This document shows, piece by piece, positions 1-9,500 of a DNA stretch of 64,000 bases. Origin of the DNA: Bacillota bacterium (GTDB lineage Bacteria; Bacillota; UBA994; UBA5500); assembly GCA_023436245.1 (NCBI GenBank), contig JAEZJZ010000054.1, positions 10,550 through 74,549 on the forward strand, written 5' to 3'. Position 1 is the first letter of the stretch; the number at the start of each line of letters is the position of its first letter. The notes below the pieces were generated by a model. That model made no database searches. It was given only the letters and a program-made list of their open reading frames with translations, and was not told the origin of the DNA. Made by a program: the position numbers and the translations under genes.

Positions 1-609
1 AGGCATGGCAATGCCTGCCCCGTCCCCTGGGAGAACCTGCGGAATGACCATCAAAGCCAGCAGGGGAAGCGGCCAGAACAGCTGCAGGCTGTATCCGCCC
101 ACCACCCGGCCATCGTCCCGACGCACATACAGCGGAGAAGCCCCTAGGTGACCGGATAGCAACATCAACACGCTCTCCACCATGTGCAGCACTGCCACCA
201 GCCCTAGCAGCGAGGCAACATCGATCGCGGGCCAGCCGAACAGCAGATAGCCGAGGGAGAGGAGGCCTCCTGAATAGGCGAAGCAGATCAACCGCATGTC
301 CACCAGCGCCAGCAGCAAAGAGCAGAGCATCACATTGCTGATCCATTGGGACGAAATCGCAATGCCAATACCAGTCAAGAGCATGCTGCCAACCATGCCG
401 CCAACGACTCCAAAGATCACCGAAAAGAGCAAGCGTTTGGGGAGCGCGTGCCGAGGCCGACCGAACAGGGCCACTTCAATGCGCTGCACTCGCATGTACT
501 GCCAACTGATCAAGGCACCAACCGCAAGCAGAATCCAGGAGTTGCGGCTGGTGAAATAGGCCGGCAACGACTGTAGATAGGATTGGACGATCTGTCCAAA
601 AGGCGGCAT
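1..609 (-). CDS. MinJ-like multi-pass membrane protein, N-terminal part (runs off the window)
   Basis: The reading frame is open from an ATG at 609 to the window edge, giving 203 residues without a stop. A GGGAGGTG ribosome site lies about seven bases upstream. The protein begins with a hydrophobic segment (about residues 20-38), then QRIEVALFGRP and several further membrane helices, including a stretch reading CFAYSGGLLSL. This layout resembles the N-terminal membrane half of MinJ/PDZ topology proteins, which in Bacillus lie next to ftsEX. The PDZ domain would be beyond the edge and is not seen. The neighbouring M23 hydrolase and ftsEX fit a division or wall role. Family assignment is by resemblance only. 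Confidence 0.6.
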   Translation of the reverse strand, partial: MPPFGQIVQSYLQSLPAYFTSRNSWILLAVGALISWQYMRVQRIEVALFGRPRHALPKRLLFSVIFGVVGGMVGSMLLTGIGIAISSQWISNVMLCSLLLALVDMRLICFAYSGGLLSLGYLLFGWPAIDVASLLGLVAVLHMVESVLMLLSGHLGASPLYVRRDDGRVVGGYSLQLFWPLPLLALMVIPQVLPGDGAGIAMP

Positions 610-733
610 CCCGAACACCTCCCCGAGAGCTCTGACTGGTGCTCCGTCCAGCTCAAGACTATCACGTGACATCAAGGGTCAGCGGATAACATGACGTTAC
701 ACTCTATAGTTTGAGACTTGACGCCATACTAAA

Positions 734-763
734 ATTATACACAAGTGGTGCATAGGATACCAA
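734..763 (-). promoter_or_regulatory. Candidate sigma-A promoter for the MinJ-like gene
   Basis: On the minus strand there is TTGGTA (758-763), an 18-base spacer and a perfect TATAAT (734-739), about 115 bases before the ATG at 609. The -35 box overlaps the edge of a hairpin repeat (AGCAGCACTGCGTGCTG). Inferred from motif match only. Confidence 0.45.
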
Positions 764-799
764 GCAGCACTGCGTGCTGGGCTGTTCAATTTGTCCCGA

Positions 800-1006
800 G
801 TAGAGGCTCGGCATGCCTAGCCGAGGCCAAGAGCGGTTGCGGCAAACCGTATGCAGCGGGTCGCATGCATGCGACCCCTACGGGCATGCGCATAGTCCTG
901 TAGGGGCGCCATGCATGGCGCCCGCAGCCTCCGAGTTCTCGCGTCGGCGCCGATACACCTAGCGAAGTGCGACTTTTTGAACGCTCTCGCATGCTGCGGG
1001 AGCTAC
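800..1006. repeat. REP-like palindrome cluster (classes A, B/C pair, E)
   Basis: The non-coding stretch 610-1156 is mostly repeat. GTAG at 800-803 precedes an imperfect class A palindrome (AGGCTCGGCATGCC). Class B, GGGTCGCATGCATGCGACCC, lies at 858-877 and is followed by CTAC (GTAG on the other strand). After 18 bases, GTAG at 900-903 precedes class C, GGGCGCCATGCATGGCGCCC (904-923). A class E element (CTCGCATGCTGCGGGAGCTAC) ends at 1006. The block 800-955 is nearly identical to 28322-28480. It is interpreted as RAYT-dependent REP/BIME sequence. Confidence 0.8.
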
Positions 1007-1033
1007 GGTGGGAGCGACTTTCTGAACGCTCTC

Positions 1034-1118
1034 AAGCAGCACTGCGTGCCGTTTAGGGTACCACCTTGATGCTCACAAGCGAGAATCACCTTTATTGAGA
1101 TCACAGCACTTCGTGCTG
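1034..1118 (+). repeat. Twin-hairpin repeat unit
   Basis: This holds hairpin AGCAGCAC-tgc-GTGC, linker TTTAGGGTACCACC, a degenerate second hairpin ending GCGAGAATC, linker ACCTTTATTGAGATC, and hairpin CAGCAC-ttc-GTGCTG. The linkers and order match the unit at 32548-32650. It lies just downstream of the M23 hydrolase stop. Confidence 0.7.
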
Positions 1119-1156
1119 CTGAAAGAAAAGACCGGGCGTAGCCCGGCCTGCGAAAT

Positions 1157-2296
1157 CTATGGCTTAACGTAATTTAGCGGATTCTGTTTCGCGCCATTTA
1201 CTCGATACTCAAAGTGCAGGTGCGGACCGGTGCTGAACCCGGTGCTGCCCGCCTTGGAGATCTGCTGACCTTTGAACACAGTGTCATTCGTCTTCACCAG
1301 CAGTACTGAGTTGTGAGCGTAGACGGTGGAGATACCCTTGCCGTGATCGATGATCACAACCTGGCCGTAGTCCCCCAGCCAGCCGGAATAGAGCACGGTG
1401 CCGGCGTCGACAGCCACAATCTTTCCACCCATGGGTACGCCGACGTCAACACCGGCATGGAAGCTGCGCTTGCCAAACAGCGTGCGCCAGCCGTACGGAG
1501 AGGTGATCCGCTTGTACCCAGGGGCTGGCCAAGTGTACTTGCCAGTGCCGATCACTGTGCCGGGGCTGTTCTTCTGCGCTTCCTTGATCAGACGCTCCAG
1601 TTCCTTCTCCGTCTCTTCCAGCTTCTCCAGCGAGGCTTCGTAAGCGGCCTTGTCCTGCATCACCTGGCTCATCTTCTGAGTCCGCGCGGCCTTGCGCGAA
1701 GACAGATTGGTGCGCGCTTGAGTGGTCTGTGTGTACAGCGACGACGCTTCCTGCTGCTTGCTCTCCAGATAGGCCCGCCTTTCCACCAGTGAGCTGCGCT
1801 CAATCTTGATCGAGTCCACGATGGACACATCCTGATAGACCACTTGCTTCAGCAGTCCCAAGCGATTGATCAAGTCAGTGAAACTGCGAGCGTTGAGCAG
1901 CACCTCCAGGTAGCTGACTGAACCCCGTTCATACAGTGCCCTGATCCTGGTCTTGAGCATTTCCTCCCGCTCGGCGAGGATCTCCTCCGCCTTGAGCAAT
2001 TCGGACTCCGTGATGCTGAGCTCCGCTTCCGTCGTCTCCAGCCGATTTTCCAAGTAGCCCAACTGGTTCTCTGCCTGAGCAATCTCCTTATCCAAGCGGT
2101 TGATCTCATTGGTGATTGTCTTGGTTGCCTTGTTGGCGGAGTTGATCTTCTGCTCCAGTTGCTGGATCTGTTGCTGCACCTTCTGGTATTCTGCCTGCTT
2201 CTTGGCCAGATCGTCAGCTGCCAACACGGGCAACGTCAGGGCAAGAACCAGGTAGAGCACAAGAGTCACCGTCAATCCACGTCTTAATCCTGCCAT
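1157..2296 (-). CDS. Coiled-coil M23 peptidase (EnvC/CwlO/PcsB-type murein hydrolase)
   Basis: This is an exported peptidoglycan hydrolase or hydrolase activator of 379 residues. A signal peptide (about 1-27, ending VLAADD) is followed by a long coiled coil (30-245) and a C-terminal LytM/M23 domain (255-379). The zinc-site motifs are present: H280 and D284 in HAGVD, H328, and H359-L-H361 in GPHLHFEY. The domain therefore looks catalytically intact. The gene lies 121 bases downstream of ftsX in the same direction. FtsEX is known to activate coiled-coil M23 or NlpC/P60 hydrolases across the membrane, so this protein is the probable FtsEX effector. The ATG at 2296 has a strong AAGGAGGGGG ribosome site. 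Confidence 0.9.
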   Translation of the reverse strand: MAGLRRGLTVTLVLYLVLALTLPVLAADDLAKKQAEYQKVQQQIQQLEQKINSANKATKTITNEINRLDKEIAQAENQLGYLENRLETTEAELSITESELLKAEEILAEREEMLKTRIRALYERGSVSYLEVLLNARSFTDLINRLGLLKQVVYQDVSIVDSIKIERSSLVERRAYLESKQQEASSLYTQTTQARTNLSSRKAARTQKMSQVMQDKAAYEASLEKLEETEKELERLIKEAQKNSPGTVIGTGKYTWPAPGYKRITSPYGWRTLFGKRSFHAGVDVGVPMGGKIVAVDAGTVLYSGWLGDYGQVVIIDHGKGISTVYAHNSVLLVKTNDTVFKGQQISKAGSTGFSTGPHLHFEYRVNGAKQNPLNYVKP

Positions 2297-2417
2297 TCTC
2301 CCCCTCCTTTCTGTCTTGGTTATCTATGAGGACGGGTCCGGCGCCGGGTCAGCGAGGCTTGTCCTGCCTCTGCCGACACCAAACCCTCATGTCCGAGTAA
2401 TCTCTCACCGCAGGCGG

Positions 2418-3305
2418 CTACACCCGTAGGAAGCGACGCAGCGAGATGGTGCTGCCCAACACACCAATAGCCATACCGATTCCGAGCACCCAGGCCCCGA
2501 TTACCAGCAGCAAAGGCCACGGCTGGATCAATGGCAAGAAAGGCATGGAGACAGCCAAATTGCTCACTGCCAGTTGATACAACCAGATGATCAGCCCCCC
2601 GGCAAGCAGAGAACCGGTGAAGCCAAGGATCATGCCCTCGATGATGAATGGCCAGCGGATAAACCAGTCAGTCGCGCCGACATATTTCATGATGTTGATC
2701 TCCCGGCGTCTGGCAAAGACCGTAATGCGGATGGTGTTGGAGATGATGAAGGTAGCGGCTGCCGCCAGGCCAACCATCAGACCGAAGGCGATCATCCGCA
2801 CGATCCGGGTAATGTTGAACAACTGCTCCACCACGCCCTGACCATAGACCACCTCGGCCACGCCCGGATAGGTGCGCAAGACCGGCACCACTTCCAGCAC
2901 CTGGCGCGGCTCAACAGTCGCCAGCTCAAATCCATTGCGCAGGGGATTGTCGATTTCTAGGCCGGCCAGGAACTCCGCACTCTCGCCATACCACTCCCGC
3001 AGGCGAATCAGCGCCTCGTCCTTGCTCACGTACTTCACCGATGCCAGTTCCGGCATAGCAGTGAACTCCTGAGCTAAGCTGTCCACCTGTTCACTGGTCA
3101 GCTCATCCTGCAGGTAGACGGAAATCTCCACCTGCGATTCCAAGCTACCTGCCAGATTGTTCAAGTTGCTGGCCAGCAACAAGAAAATGCCAACGATCAA
3201 CATGGTCACAGCTACTGTACCGACGGAAGCAACAGTCATCCAGCTGTTGCGCCACATGCTGGTCACGGACTGCCGCACGAACTGATTCCAAGTTCTAAGC
3301 TTCAT
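2418..3305 (-). CDS. ftsX: Cell-division ABC transporter permease FtsX
   Basis: This is a membrane subunit of 295 residues. A first helix lies at about 20-45 after MKLRTWNQF. An extracytoplasmic domain follows, with the typical VEISVYLQDELTSEQV sequence, and then three C-terminal helices of the FtsX/MacB permease fold with an RRREINIMKYVGA coupling segment. The start is ATG at 3305, overlapping the end of ftsE by 11 bases, so the two are translationally coupled. An upstream in-frame extension exists but lies inside ftsE and is rejected. With FtsE it should transmit ATP hydrolysis to the M23 protein encoded next. Confidence 0.93.
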   Translation of the reverse strand: MKLRTWNQFVRQSVTSMWRNSWMTVASVGTVAVTMLIVGIFLLLASNLNNLAGSLESQVEISVYLQDELTSEQVDSLAQEFTAMPELASVKYVSKDEALIRLREWYGESAEFLAGLEIDNPLRNGFELATVEPRQVLEVVPVLRTYPGVAEVVYGQGVVEQLFNITRIVRMIAFGLMVGLAAAATFIISNTIRITVFARRREINIMKYVGATDWFIRWPFIIEGMILGFTGSLLAGGLIIWLYQLAVSNLAVSMPFLPLIQPWPLLLVIGAWVLGIGMAIGVLGSTISLRRFLRV

Positions 3306-3981
3306 ATCCGTATGACCCCCTGCGCTCGTCACGCACAACTCGGCCGCCCTCAAGCGCGACCACACGCTTGCGCATGGAATCGACGATATTCTTGGCATGG
3401 GTAACCATCAAGACAGTGGTTCCCTGAGCGTTGATGTCCTGCAACAAGCGCATAATCCCCCAGGCCGTGTCCGGATCTAGATTGCCGGTGGGCTCGTCCG
3501 CCAAGAGGATATAGGGCTGGTTGACGATGGCCCTGGCCAGCGCCACCCGCTGCTGCTCGCCTCCGGACAGTTGCATCGGCAAATGCTTGGCGCTGCCGGC
3601 CAAACCCACCAACTCCAGTACCTCGGGCACCCGGCGCCGAATGGCACGCACGGGTGCCTCGGTGACACGCATGGCAAAGCCGACGTTTTCCTCCACGGTC
3701 CAGTTGGGCATCAGACGAAAATCTTGGAAGACCACCCCGATTTGGCGCCGGAGATAGGGAATCTCGCGGGACTTCAGCTCATTGACCACCTTTCCGTTGA
3801 CCACGATCTGGCCCTTGCTCGGCTTCTCCTCCGCCAGCAACAGTTTGGTCAATGTGGTTTTTCCGGCCCCGCTAGGACCGACGATGAACAGAAACTCACC
3901 CTTCTCGACCTGTAAATCAACATCGCGCAGTGCGACGACTCCATTTCCATACATCTTACTGACAGCATAGAGTTCTAGCAT
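3295..3981 (-). CDS. ftsE: Cell-division ATP-binding protein FtsE
   Basis: This is a cytoplasmic ABC ATPase of 228 residues that drives FtsX. Walker A (GPSGAGKTT), Q-loop (VFQDFRLM), signature (LSGGEQQRVALARAI), Walker B with catalytic Glu (ILLADEPTGNLD) and the switch His (VTHAK) are all present. ATG at 3981 is chosen because it has AAGGAAGGTGG directly upstream and begins the family's MLELYAVSKMY start. A longer frame from 4095 enters non-coding sequence. The order ftsE-ftsX-M23 hydrolase suggests one transcription unit. Confidence 0.95.
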   Translation of the reverse strand: MLELYAVSKMYGNGVVALRDVDLQVEKGEFLFIVGPSGAGKTTLTKLLLAEEKPSKGQIVVNGKVVNELKSREIPYLRRQIGVVFQDFRLMPNWTVEENVGFAMRVTEAPVRAIRRRVPEVLELVGLAGSAKHLPMQLSGGEQQRVALARAIVNQPYILLADEPTGNLDPDTAWGIMRLLQDINAQGTTVLMVTHAKNIVDSMRKRVVALEGGRVVRDERRGSYGYEA

Positions 3982-4086
3982 ATAACCACCTTCCTTGTTG
4001 CCATCGCAGTAGGTCAGTGTCCTGTCCCGCTGCTTGTCCGACACCTGACAAGGCGTTGCCCACCCCCTGTGCGACAGGACAGCAAT

Positions 4087-4475
4087 CGCAACCATCCGCT
4101 ATTCAGATCGCGGCATTCCTAAGAATGCTGCTGAGGTACAAGCTGATGGTTGCTTCGCAACCATCACTCTATTTAGATCGCAGCATTCTGAAGAATGCTG
4201 CTGCACTTTCGGTGATCCGTTAGGTCATTCAGCCGAGCAGCATCCTATCGGAGCGCTGCTGTGGTACAAGCCGATGTTGCTGCGCAACATCGCTCCATTT
4301 AGATCGCAGCGTCCTATCGGAGCGCTGCTGTGGTACAAGCCGATGTTGCCGCGCAACATCACTCCAGTTAGATCGCCGCATCCTGCGGAGTGCCGCTATT
4401 TGGTGCAAACCGATGTTGCTTCGCAACATCACTTCATATAGACCGCAGCATCCATAGGCTGCCGCTGGGTTCATC
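4087..4475. repeat. Tandem array of about 70-base twin-hairpin units
   Basis: Most of the gene-free gap 3982-4796 is this array. Unit starts (GATCG-type) at 4106, 4176, about 4232, 4302, 4371 and 4441 give periods of 70, 56 (one unit decayed), 70, 69 and 70. Each unit alternates hairpin A (for example GCATTC/GAATGC), linker TGGTACAAGCC, hairpin B (GATGTTGC-tgc-GCAACATC or GATGGTTGC-ttc-GCAACCATC) and linker ACTCCATTTAGATC. Linkers are conserved; stems vary but stay complementary. A short frame running through it on the minus strand is repeat-encoded and not a gene. Confidence 0.85.
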
Positions 4476-4796
4476 TCAGCTACTTCGACAACAATGCACA
4501 TAACTCCTTGTTGAACGCTGCCGAAATTGCGGCCTTCTGCCCGATTCTGGAGAAGATTTTCCAGTTCTGCTACCCGCATTAGCCACCTTACGCTTGCTAT
4601 CAGGCTGCCTTATGTTAAAATAAAGTAATTGGCGCGCGCGTCCTGGTGGGACCCGACAACGCGGTGTTGATCATATTTCCTTGCCAGGCGGCCGGAAATC
4701 AGTTCAAACGGCGAGACAATGGGAACAATAGAAAGGACTTTCTCTGGGACAACGACGGCAATCCATGCTCATTACTAGAAAGAGGTAGATAAGACA

Positions 4797-6458
4797 GTGA
4801 CTAACGGAACAAAGGTCCAGATCATCCCGCTCGGAGGCGTCGGGGAGATCGGCAAGAACATGTTCGTGGTGCAATGCCGCGAGGATATCTTGATCATGGA
4901 CGGAGGCCTCAAGTTCCCCGAGGACGAGATGCTGGGGATCGATTTTGTCATCCCCAACATCAGCTATCTGGTCGAGAACCAGAAGAAGATCAAAGGCATG
5001 GTGCTGACCCATGGACACGAGGACCATATCGGCGCCATTCCTTTCATCCTGAAGCAGATCAGCATGCCGATCTTCGGCACCAGACTGACGCTTGGCCTAC
5101 TCAAGGGCAAACTGGAGGAACATGGCCTGCGAGCCGACTTGCGGGAAGTGAAGGCGGGCGACGAAGTCACTTTGGGCAGAAACTTCAAAGTGGGCTTTAT
5201 CGCCATGAATCACAGCATCCCAGACACGGTGGCGCTGGCGATCGATACTCCGCTGGGGGTGATCATCCACAGCGGTGACTTCAAACTGGACCAGACGCCG
5301 GTCGACGGCCGGGTGACCGATTATCAAGCTTTGACTGATTATGGTCGACGCGGGGTGCTCGCCCTGATGTGCGATTCAACCAACGCCCATCGTTCCGGTT
5401 ACACCGCATCTGAACGAGTAGTCGGGCGCACCTTCGATGCCATCTTCAACAAAACCAGAGATCGCATCTTTATCGCCACCTTTGCATCCAACATTCACCG
5501 CATCCAGCAGGCCTTTGACGTGGCCATGCAGTACGGACGCAAAGTGACGGTGGTTGGACGCAGCATGGTCAATAACGTTCGCGTAGCCAAAGAACTAGGT
5601 TACCTCAGTTTCCCAGATGAGATCATGGTGGAGCCGGAGGAAATCAATCGCTATCCGGCACACAAAGTCCTGATTCTGACCACTGGTAGCCAAGGCGAGC
5701 CCCTCTCCGGATTGGCTAGAATGGCCAATCAGAATCACAACAAGCTGACCATCGTTCCCGGAGATACAGTGATTCTTTCCTCTACTCCAGTTCCCGGAAA
5801 TGAGAAACTGGTCAACCGGGTGATCGACGGGCTGTCCCGCGCGGGTGCAAACGTGATCTCACAGGGAATAGCGGATGTGCATGTCTCCGGCCATGCCAGC
5901 CAAGAGGAACTGAAACTGTTACTTAACCTGGTGCGTCCGAAGTATACGATCCCGGTGCACGGCGAATATCGGCACATGACTGCTTTCTCACGCTTGTCCC
6001 AGGAAGTCGGAGTGCCGGAAGAGAATATCTTCGTTCTCTCCAGTGGCGATGTGCTCGAGTTCACCAAGGAAGACGCTCATATAGCTGGCAAGGTTCCTTC
6101 CGGAGTGGTCTTGGTTGATGGACTGGGCATTGGTGACGTCGGAAATGTGGTCTTGCGTGACCGGCAGCAACTTGCTCAGGATGGCGTCTTGGTGGTAGTT
6201 GTGACCATCGACAAGAGTGCGAAAGCTATCAAGGCTGGCCCCGATATCATCACCCGCGGCTTCGTATATGTACGCGAATCGGAGACGCTGATTGCCCAAG
6301 CAGCCGAACAGGTGAAGAAAAGCCTGGACACCTGTCTGAAGAGCGACCACGCCGACTGGTCAGCACTGAAGGCGGCTGCCAAGGATACGCTGGGTAGCTT
6401 CCTCTACGAACGCACCAAGCGTCGGCCGATGATCTTGCCGATCATCATGGAAGTCTAG
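4797..6458 (+). CDS. rnj: Ribonuclease J
   Basis: RNase J is a metallo-beta-lactamase/beta-CASP nuclease with 5'-3' exo- and endonuclease activity in mRNA decay and RNA maturation. The 553-residue length is normal. Visible are PLGGVGEIGKN, the zinc motif THGHEDHIGA (about 72-81), the HSGDFKLD segment, beta-CASP motifs (TTGSQGEP; HVSGHAS) and the C-terminal domain with TRGFVYVRES. The start is GTG at 4797, preceded by AAAGAGGT; no nearer ATG fits the family start. It is the only plus-strand gene in the first 33 kb and faces the giant surface protein across a shared terminator. Confidence 0.95.
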   Translation: MTNGTKVQIIPLGGVGEIGKNMFVVQCREDILIMDGGLKFPEDEMLGIDFVIPNISYLVENQKKIKGMVLTHGHEDHIGAIPFILKQISMPIFGTRLTLGLLKGKLEEHGLRADLREVKAGDEVTLGRNFKVGFIAMNHSIPDTVALAIDTPLGVIIHSGDFKLDQTPVDGRVTDYQALTDYGRRGVLALMCDSTNAHRSGYTASERVVGRTFDAIFNKTRDRIFIATFASNIHRIQQAFDVAMQYGRKVTVVGRSMVNNVRVAKELGYLSFPDEIMVEPEEINRYPAHKVLILTTGSQGEPLSGLARMANQNHNKLTIVPGDTVILSSTPVPGNEKLVNRVIDGLSRAGANVISQGIADVHVSGHASQEELKLLLNLVRPKYTIPVHGEYRHMTAFSRLSQEVGVPEENIFVLSSGDVLEFTKEDAHIAGKVPSGVVLVDGLGIGDVGNVVLRDRQQLAQDGVLVVVVTIDKSAKAIKAGPDIITRGFVYVRESETLIAQAAEQVKKSLDTCLKSDHADWSALKAAAKDTLGSFLYERTKRRPMILPIIMEV

Positions 6459-6488
6459 CACAGACTGGCGTAGAGCCGCATACAACAG

Positions 6489-6523
6489 AAAACGGGTCGA
6501 CTCGGTTGCGAGTCGACCCGTTT
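6489..6523. terminator. Bidirectional terminator between rnj and the SLH protein gene
   Basis: A perfect 15-base-pair stem (6490-6504 with 6509-6523) and GTTG loop has A/T-rich ends (AAACGGG...CCCGTTT). It lies between the convergent stops at 6458 and 6544, so it can serve both genes. Confidence 0.8.
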
Positions 6524-6543
6524 CGCTTTGCACCTGCGGCGAC

Positions 6544-9500
6544 CTAGATCAGGCTGGATTGGCGCAGCAACCGCTGAGCAATCGCCGCCAACTCTGCCCG
6601 GGTGACCAGGTCCTGCGGAGCAATTGCCCTGCCAGGGCGGCCGCCAATGATGCCTGAATCTATGCAGGCAGCCACTACTCCCCGCGCCCAGTCGCTAACG
6701 GCATCACCATCCGAGTACTCGGCAAGTAAGCTTGACACTTCCTCAGCTGTCAACCTGTTGTCCAGGCCGGTCACGCGCATGGCAGCTACAACCATCGACA
6801 TCGCTTGCTCGCGGGTGATCCGCTCATTGGGCAACAAGGCACTGCCCGGATATCCGCCGATCAGCTGGTACTGATATGCTGTCAATGCGTAGCCGTAGCT
6901 CTCGTCGCCGGGCCGCAGGTCGACGAATGGACTGCTTCCCGTTCCTGATGCCAGGCCCAATGCCCTGACCAATGTGGCAATGAACTCCATGCGAGTGACA
7001 TTGCCACTTGCGCCGAACATTTCGGCTGTCTCACCCGGCATAACCAGACGCGAGCCCATGTCGTTTGCCGGCCCCTCGGCCCAATGCCCGACCATGTCCG
7101 CAAAACTAATGGGGTTCCAGATCACCGTATAGGTGCTGTTGGTTAGGCTGTTGACCGTGGCATGGTACTTTCCATCGATCACCACAACCCTGGTTGGAAC
7201 GGAGCGGAAGGTGCCATCAGGCTGCAGCACGACCGCAGTCGTCACCCTGGAGTAATCAACTCCGTCCGGAATGGCAATTGTCCGCTCGACGTACGCGTTG
7301 AACTGGCTAACCTGCATCGTCTGATCGCCGTACGTACAACTCACAGCAAACTCTACAGGCGGCACCACCAACAAGTAGTTTCCGGCATTAGCCGCATCCT
7401 CCACGGCGGTCACTGTGTCCAGATCAGGATTGGTGATCTCCACATGCACAGTCACATCCTGCAGGCTCACTGACTCGCCCAGCTGCTGCGCCACTGCATC
7501 AATGCTGATCTCTGCTGCTGGCAGCGTATATGAGGCCAGACCGGTGGAGATCTGCACGGTGGCACTCCTGTTCTCCATGTTCTTCACCATCTGCCCGGTC
7601 AGTTCGCCGACCACCCGATCCGCATCATTGTTCACAACCACCGAGATTAGGGAGTTGTCACCCGCTTCGTCTGCCAGCTTTGCGCCAAGCTTGGCGGCGT
7701 CAAACACGACGCGAGTAGTCGTCATCCCTTGGGCGTCGGTCTCGGTGACGGCCGTCGCCGAGTTGCCCTGGACATTGCCGTTGAAAGTGACATCCACCCC
7801 GGTGCCCGGGGGCGGCGTGGGCCTGACGGGTTCGTCTTCCTCAATGATGCTGGCCACTGCCTGATAAGGCAGAAGGTCATAGTTGTCTGCATCCTCCCCG
7901 ACTAGCCTCAGCCCGGCGACAGCCACAGGCTTACCGATGCCCATCTGGCTGTCCCCAAAGGTGCCGGCAGCCGCGGTCACGTCCAGACTGACGTCGTCGC
8001 CCTCTTCCACGCCGACCAATTCAGCCTGAGACAACTGCAGGCGAGCCGCAGGCGTTCCGTCATAGTACTTGCTCAGGGCTGAGATGCCAGTGGCGTTAAT
8101 CTGCTTGCGCTGCACCTGCAACTTCCCCGCGACGGGTACGATTGTGTAGTTGACCGCCGTCGCTCCGCTGATGCTGATCTCATGCTCGCCAGCGGTTGCG
8201 ACCTGTCCAGTGGCGGTTGTCATGGTCACTCCAGTGATCACGCTGTACTGATCGCCATGATAGAGAGTGCCGCTCGGGGTATAGCTGAGCACGGGGTCCT
8301 CTGCCCCATAGACCTTGGACTTGTCGTCAGCCGTCACCGTCAGTGTGGCCTTGTCTATGACCAGTGTGCCCGGCAAGAAACTGATAGTATAGTTCTCGCT
8401 GGCCAAGCCGGAAGGCGTGATCGTGTAACCGCCTACGTTCTCGCCTTCTTCTCTGGCCAGTGCTAGCTCCCCAGTCAGATCCCCATAATCATCCCCTGCT
8501 ACGAAGCCGCTGTAGCTGACCGTGAAAGCGGGGTCGGCACTGCCGTAGATTTTGCTCTTTACATCTGCTGTAACGGTTAGTGCTGCCTTGGTCACGCTGA
8601 GCGTACCCGGCACGAAGCTGATGCTGTAGTTGCCGCTCGTCAAACCAGATGGCGTAACCGCGTAACTGTCCACATTCTCACCAGCCACCCGCGTCACTGT
8701 GAGCGTTCCGGCCAGATCTGCAACGCCGTCTCCTGCTACGAAGCCGCTATAGCCAACCGTGAACGCAGGATCAGCGCTGCCATAGACCTTGCTGGTACTC
8801 ACGGCTGTGATAGTCAGGTCCTGCTCAGTGACTTGCAGCACTCCCGGGACAAACTCGATGCTGTAGTTATCGCTAGTCAGGCCGGCCGCGGTAATCGTAT
8901 AGTTGCCCACGTTCTCACCAACCGCCCGTGTCAGCGCGAGTGTTCCCGCTAGGTCTCCGCTATCGTCCCCTGCTACAAAACCGCTGTAGCTGACGGTGAG
9001 GGCAGGGTCGACGCTGCCGTAGACCTTGTTCTTTCCATCCGCGGTCACAGTCAATGTTACCTTTGTCACGCTTAGTACTCCCGGCACGAAGGAGATCTCG
9101 TAGTTGCCGGTCGTCAGGCCGGAGGGGGTGATCGCGTAGCTGCCGACATTCTCGCCTGCTGCTCGGGTCAGGTTAAGCATTCCGCTCAGGTCCTCACTAT
9201 CGTCTCCTGCCACGAAACCACTATAGCTGACGGTGAAGGCAGGGTCCGTGCTGCCGTAGACCTTGCTCTTTTGATCTGCGGTCACGGTCAATGCTGCCTT
9301 GGTCACCGTAAGCGTGCCTGGCACGAAGGAAATCTCGTAGTTGCCGGTCGTCAGGCCGGAGGGGGTGATCGCGTAGCTGCCGACATTCTCGCCTGCTGCT
9401 CGGGTCAGGTTAAGCATTCCGCTCAGGTCCGCGCTGTCGTCTCCTGCCACGAAGCCACTGTAACTAACGGTGAAGGCTGGGTCGGCGCTGCCGTAGACCT

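Noticed and set aside
786..992. A 68-codon minus-strand frame
   Set aside because: It is read from the REP cluster 800-1006, and the same peptide-like sequence appears from the repeat at 28322, as expected of repeat translation.
4229..4579. A 116-codon minus-strand frame across the tandem hairpin array
   Set aside because: Its sequence (repeated RRSNWSDVARQHRLVPQQRS) is simply the translation of the 70-base repeats, and no ribosome site or conserved domain is seen.
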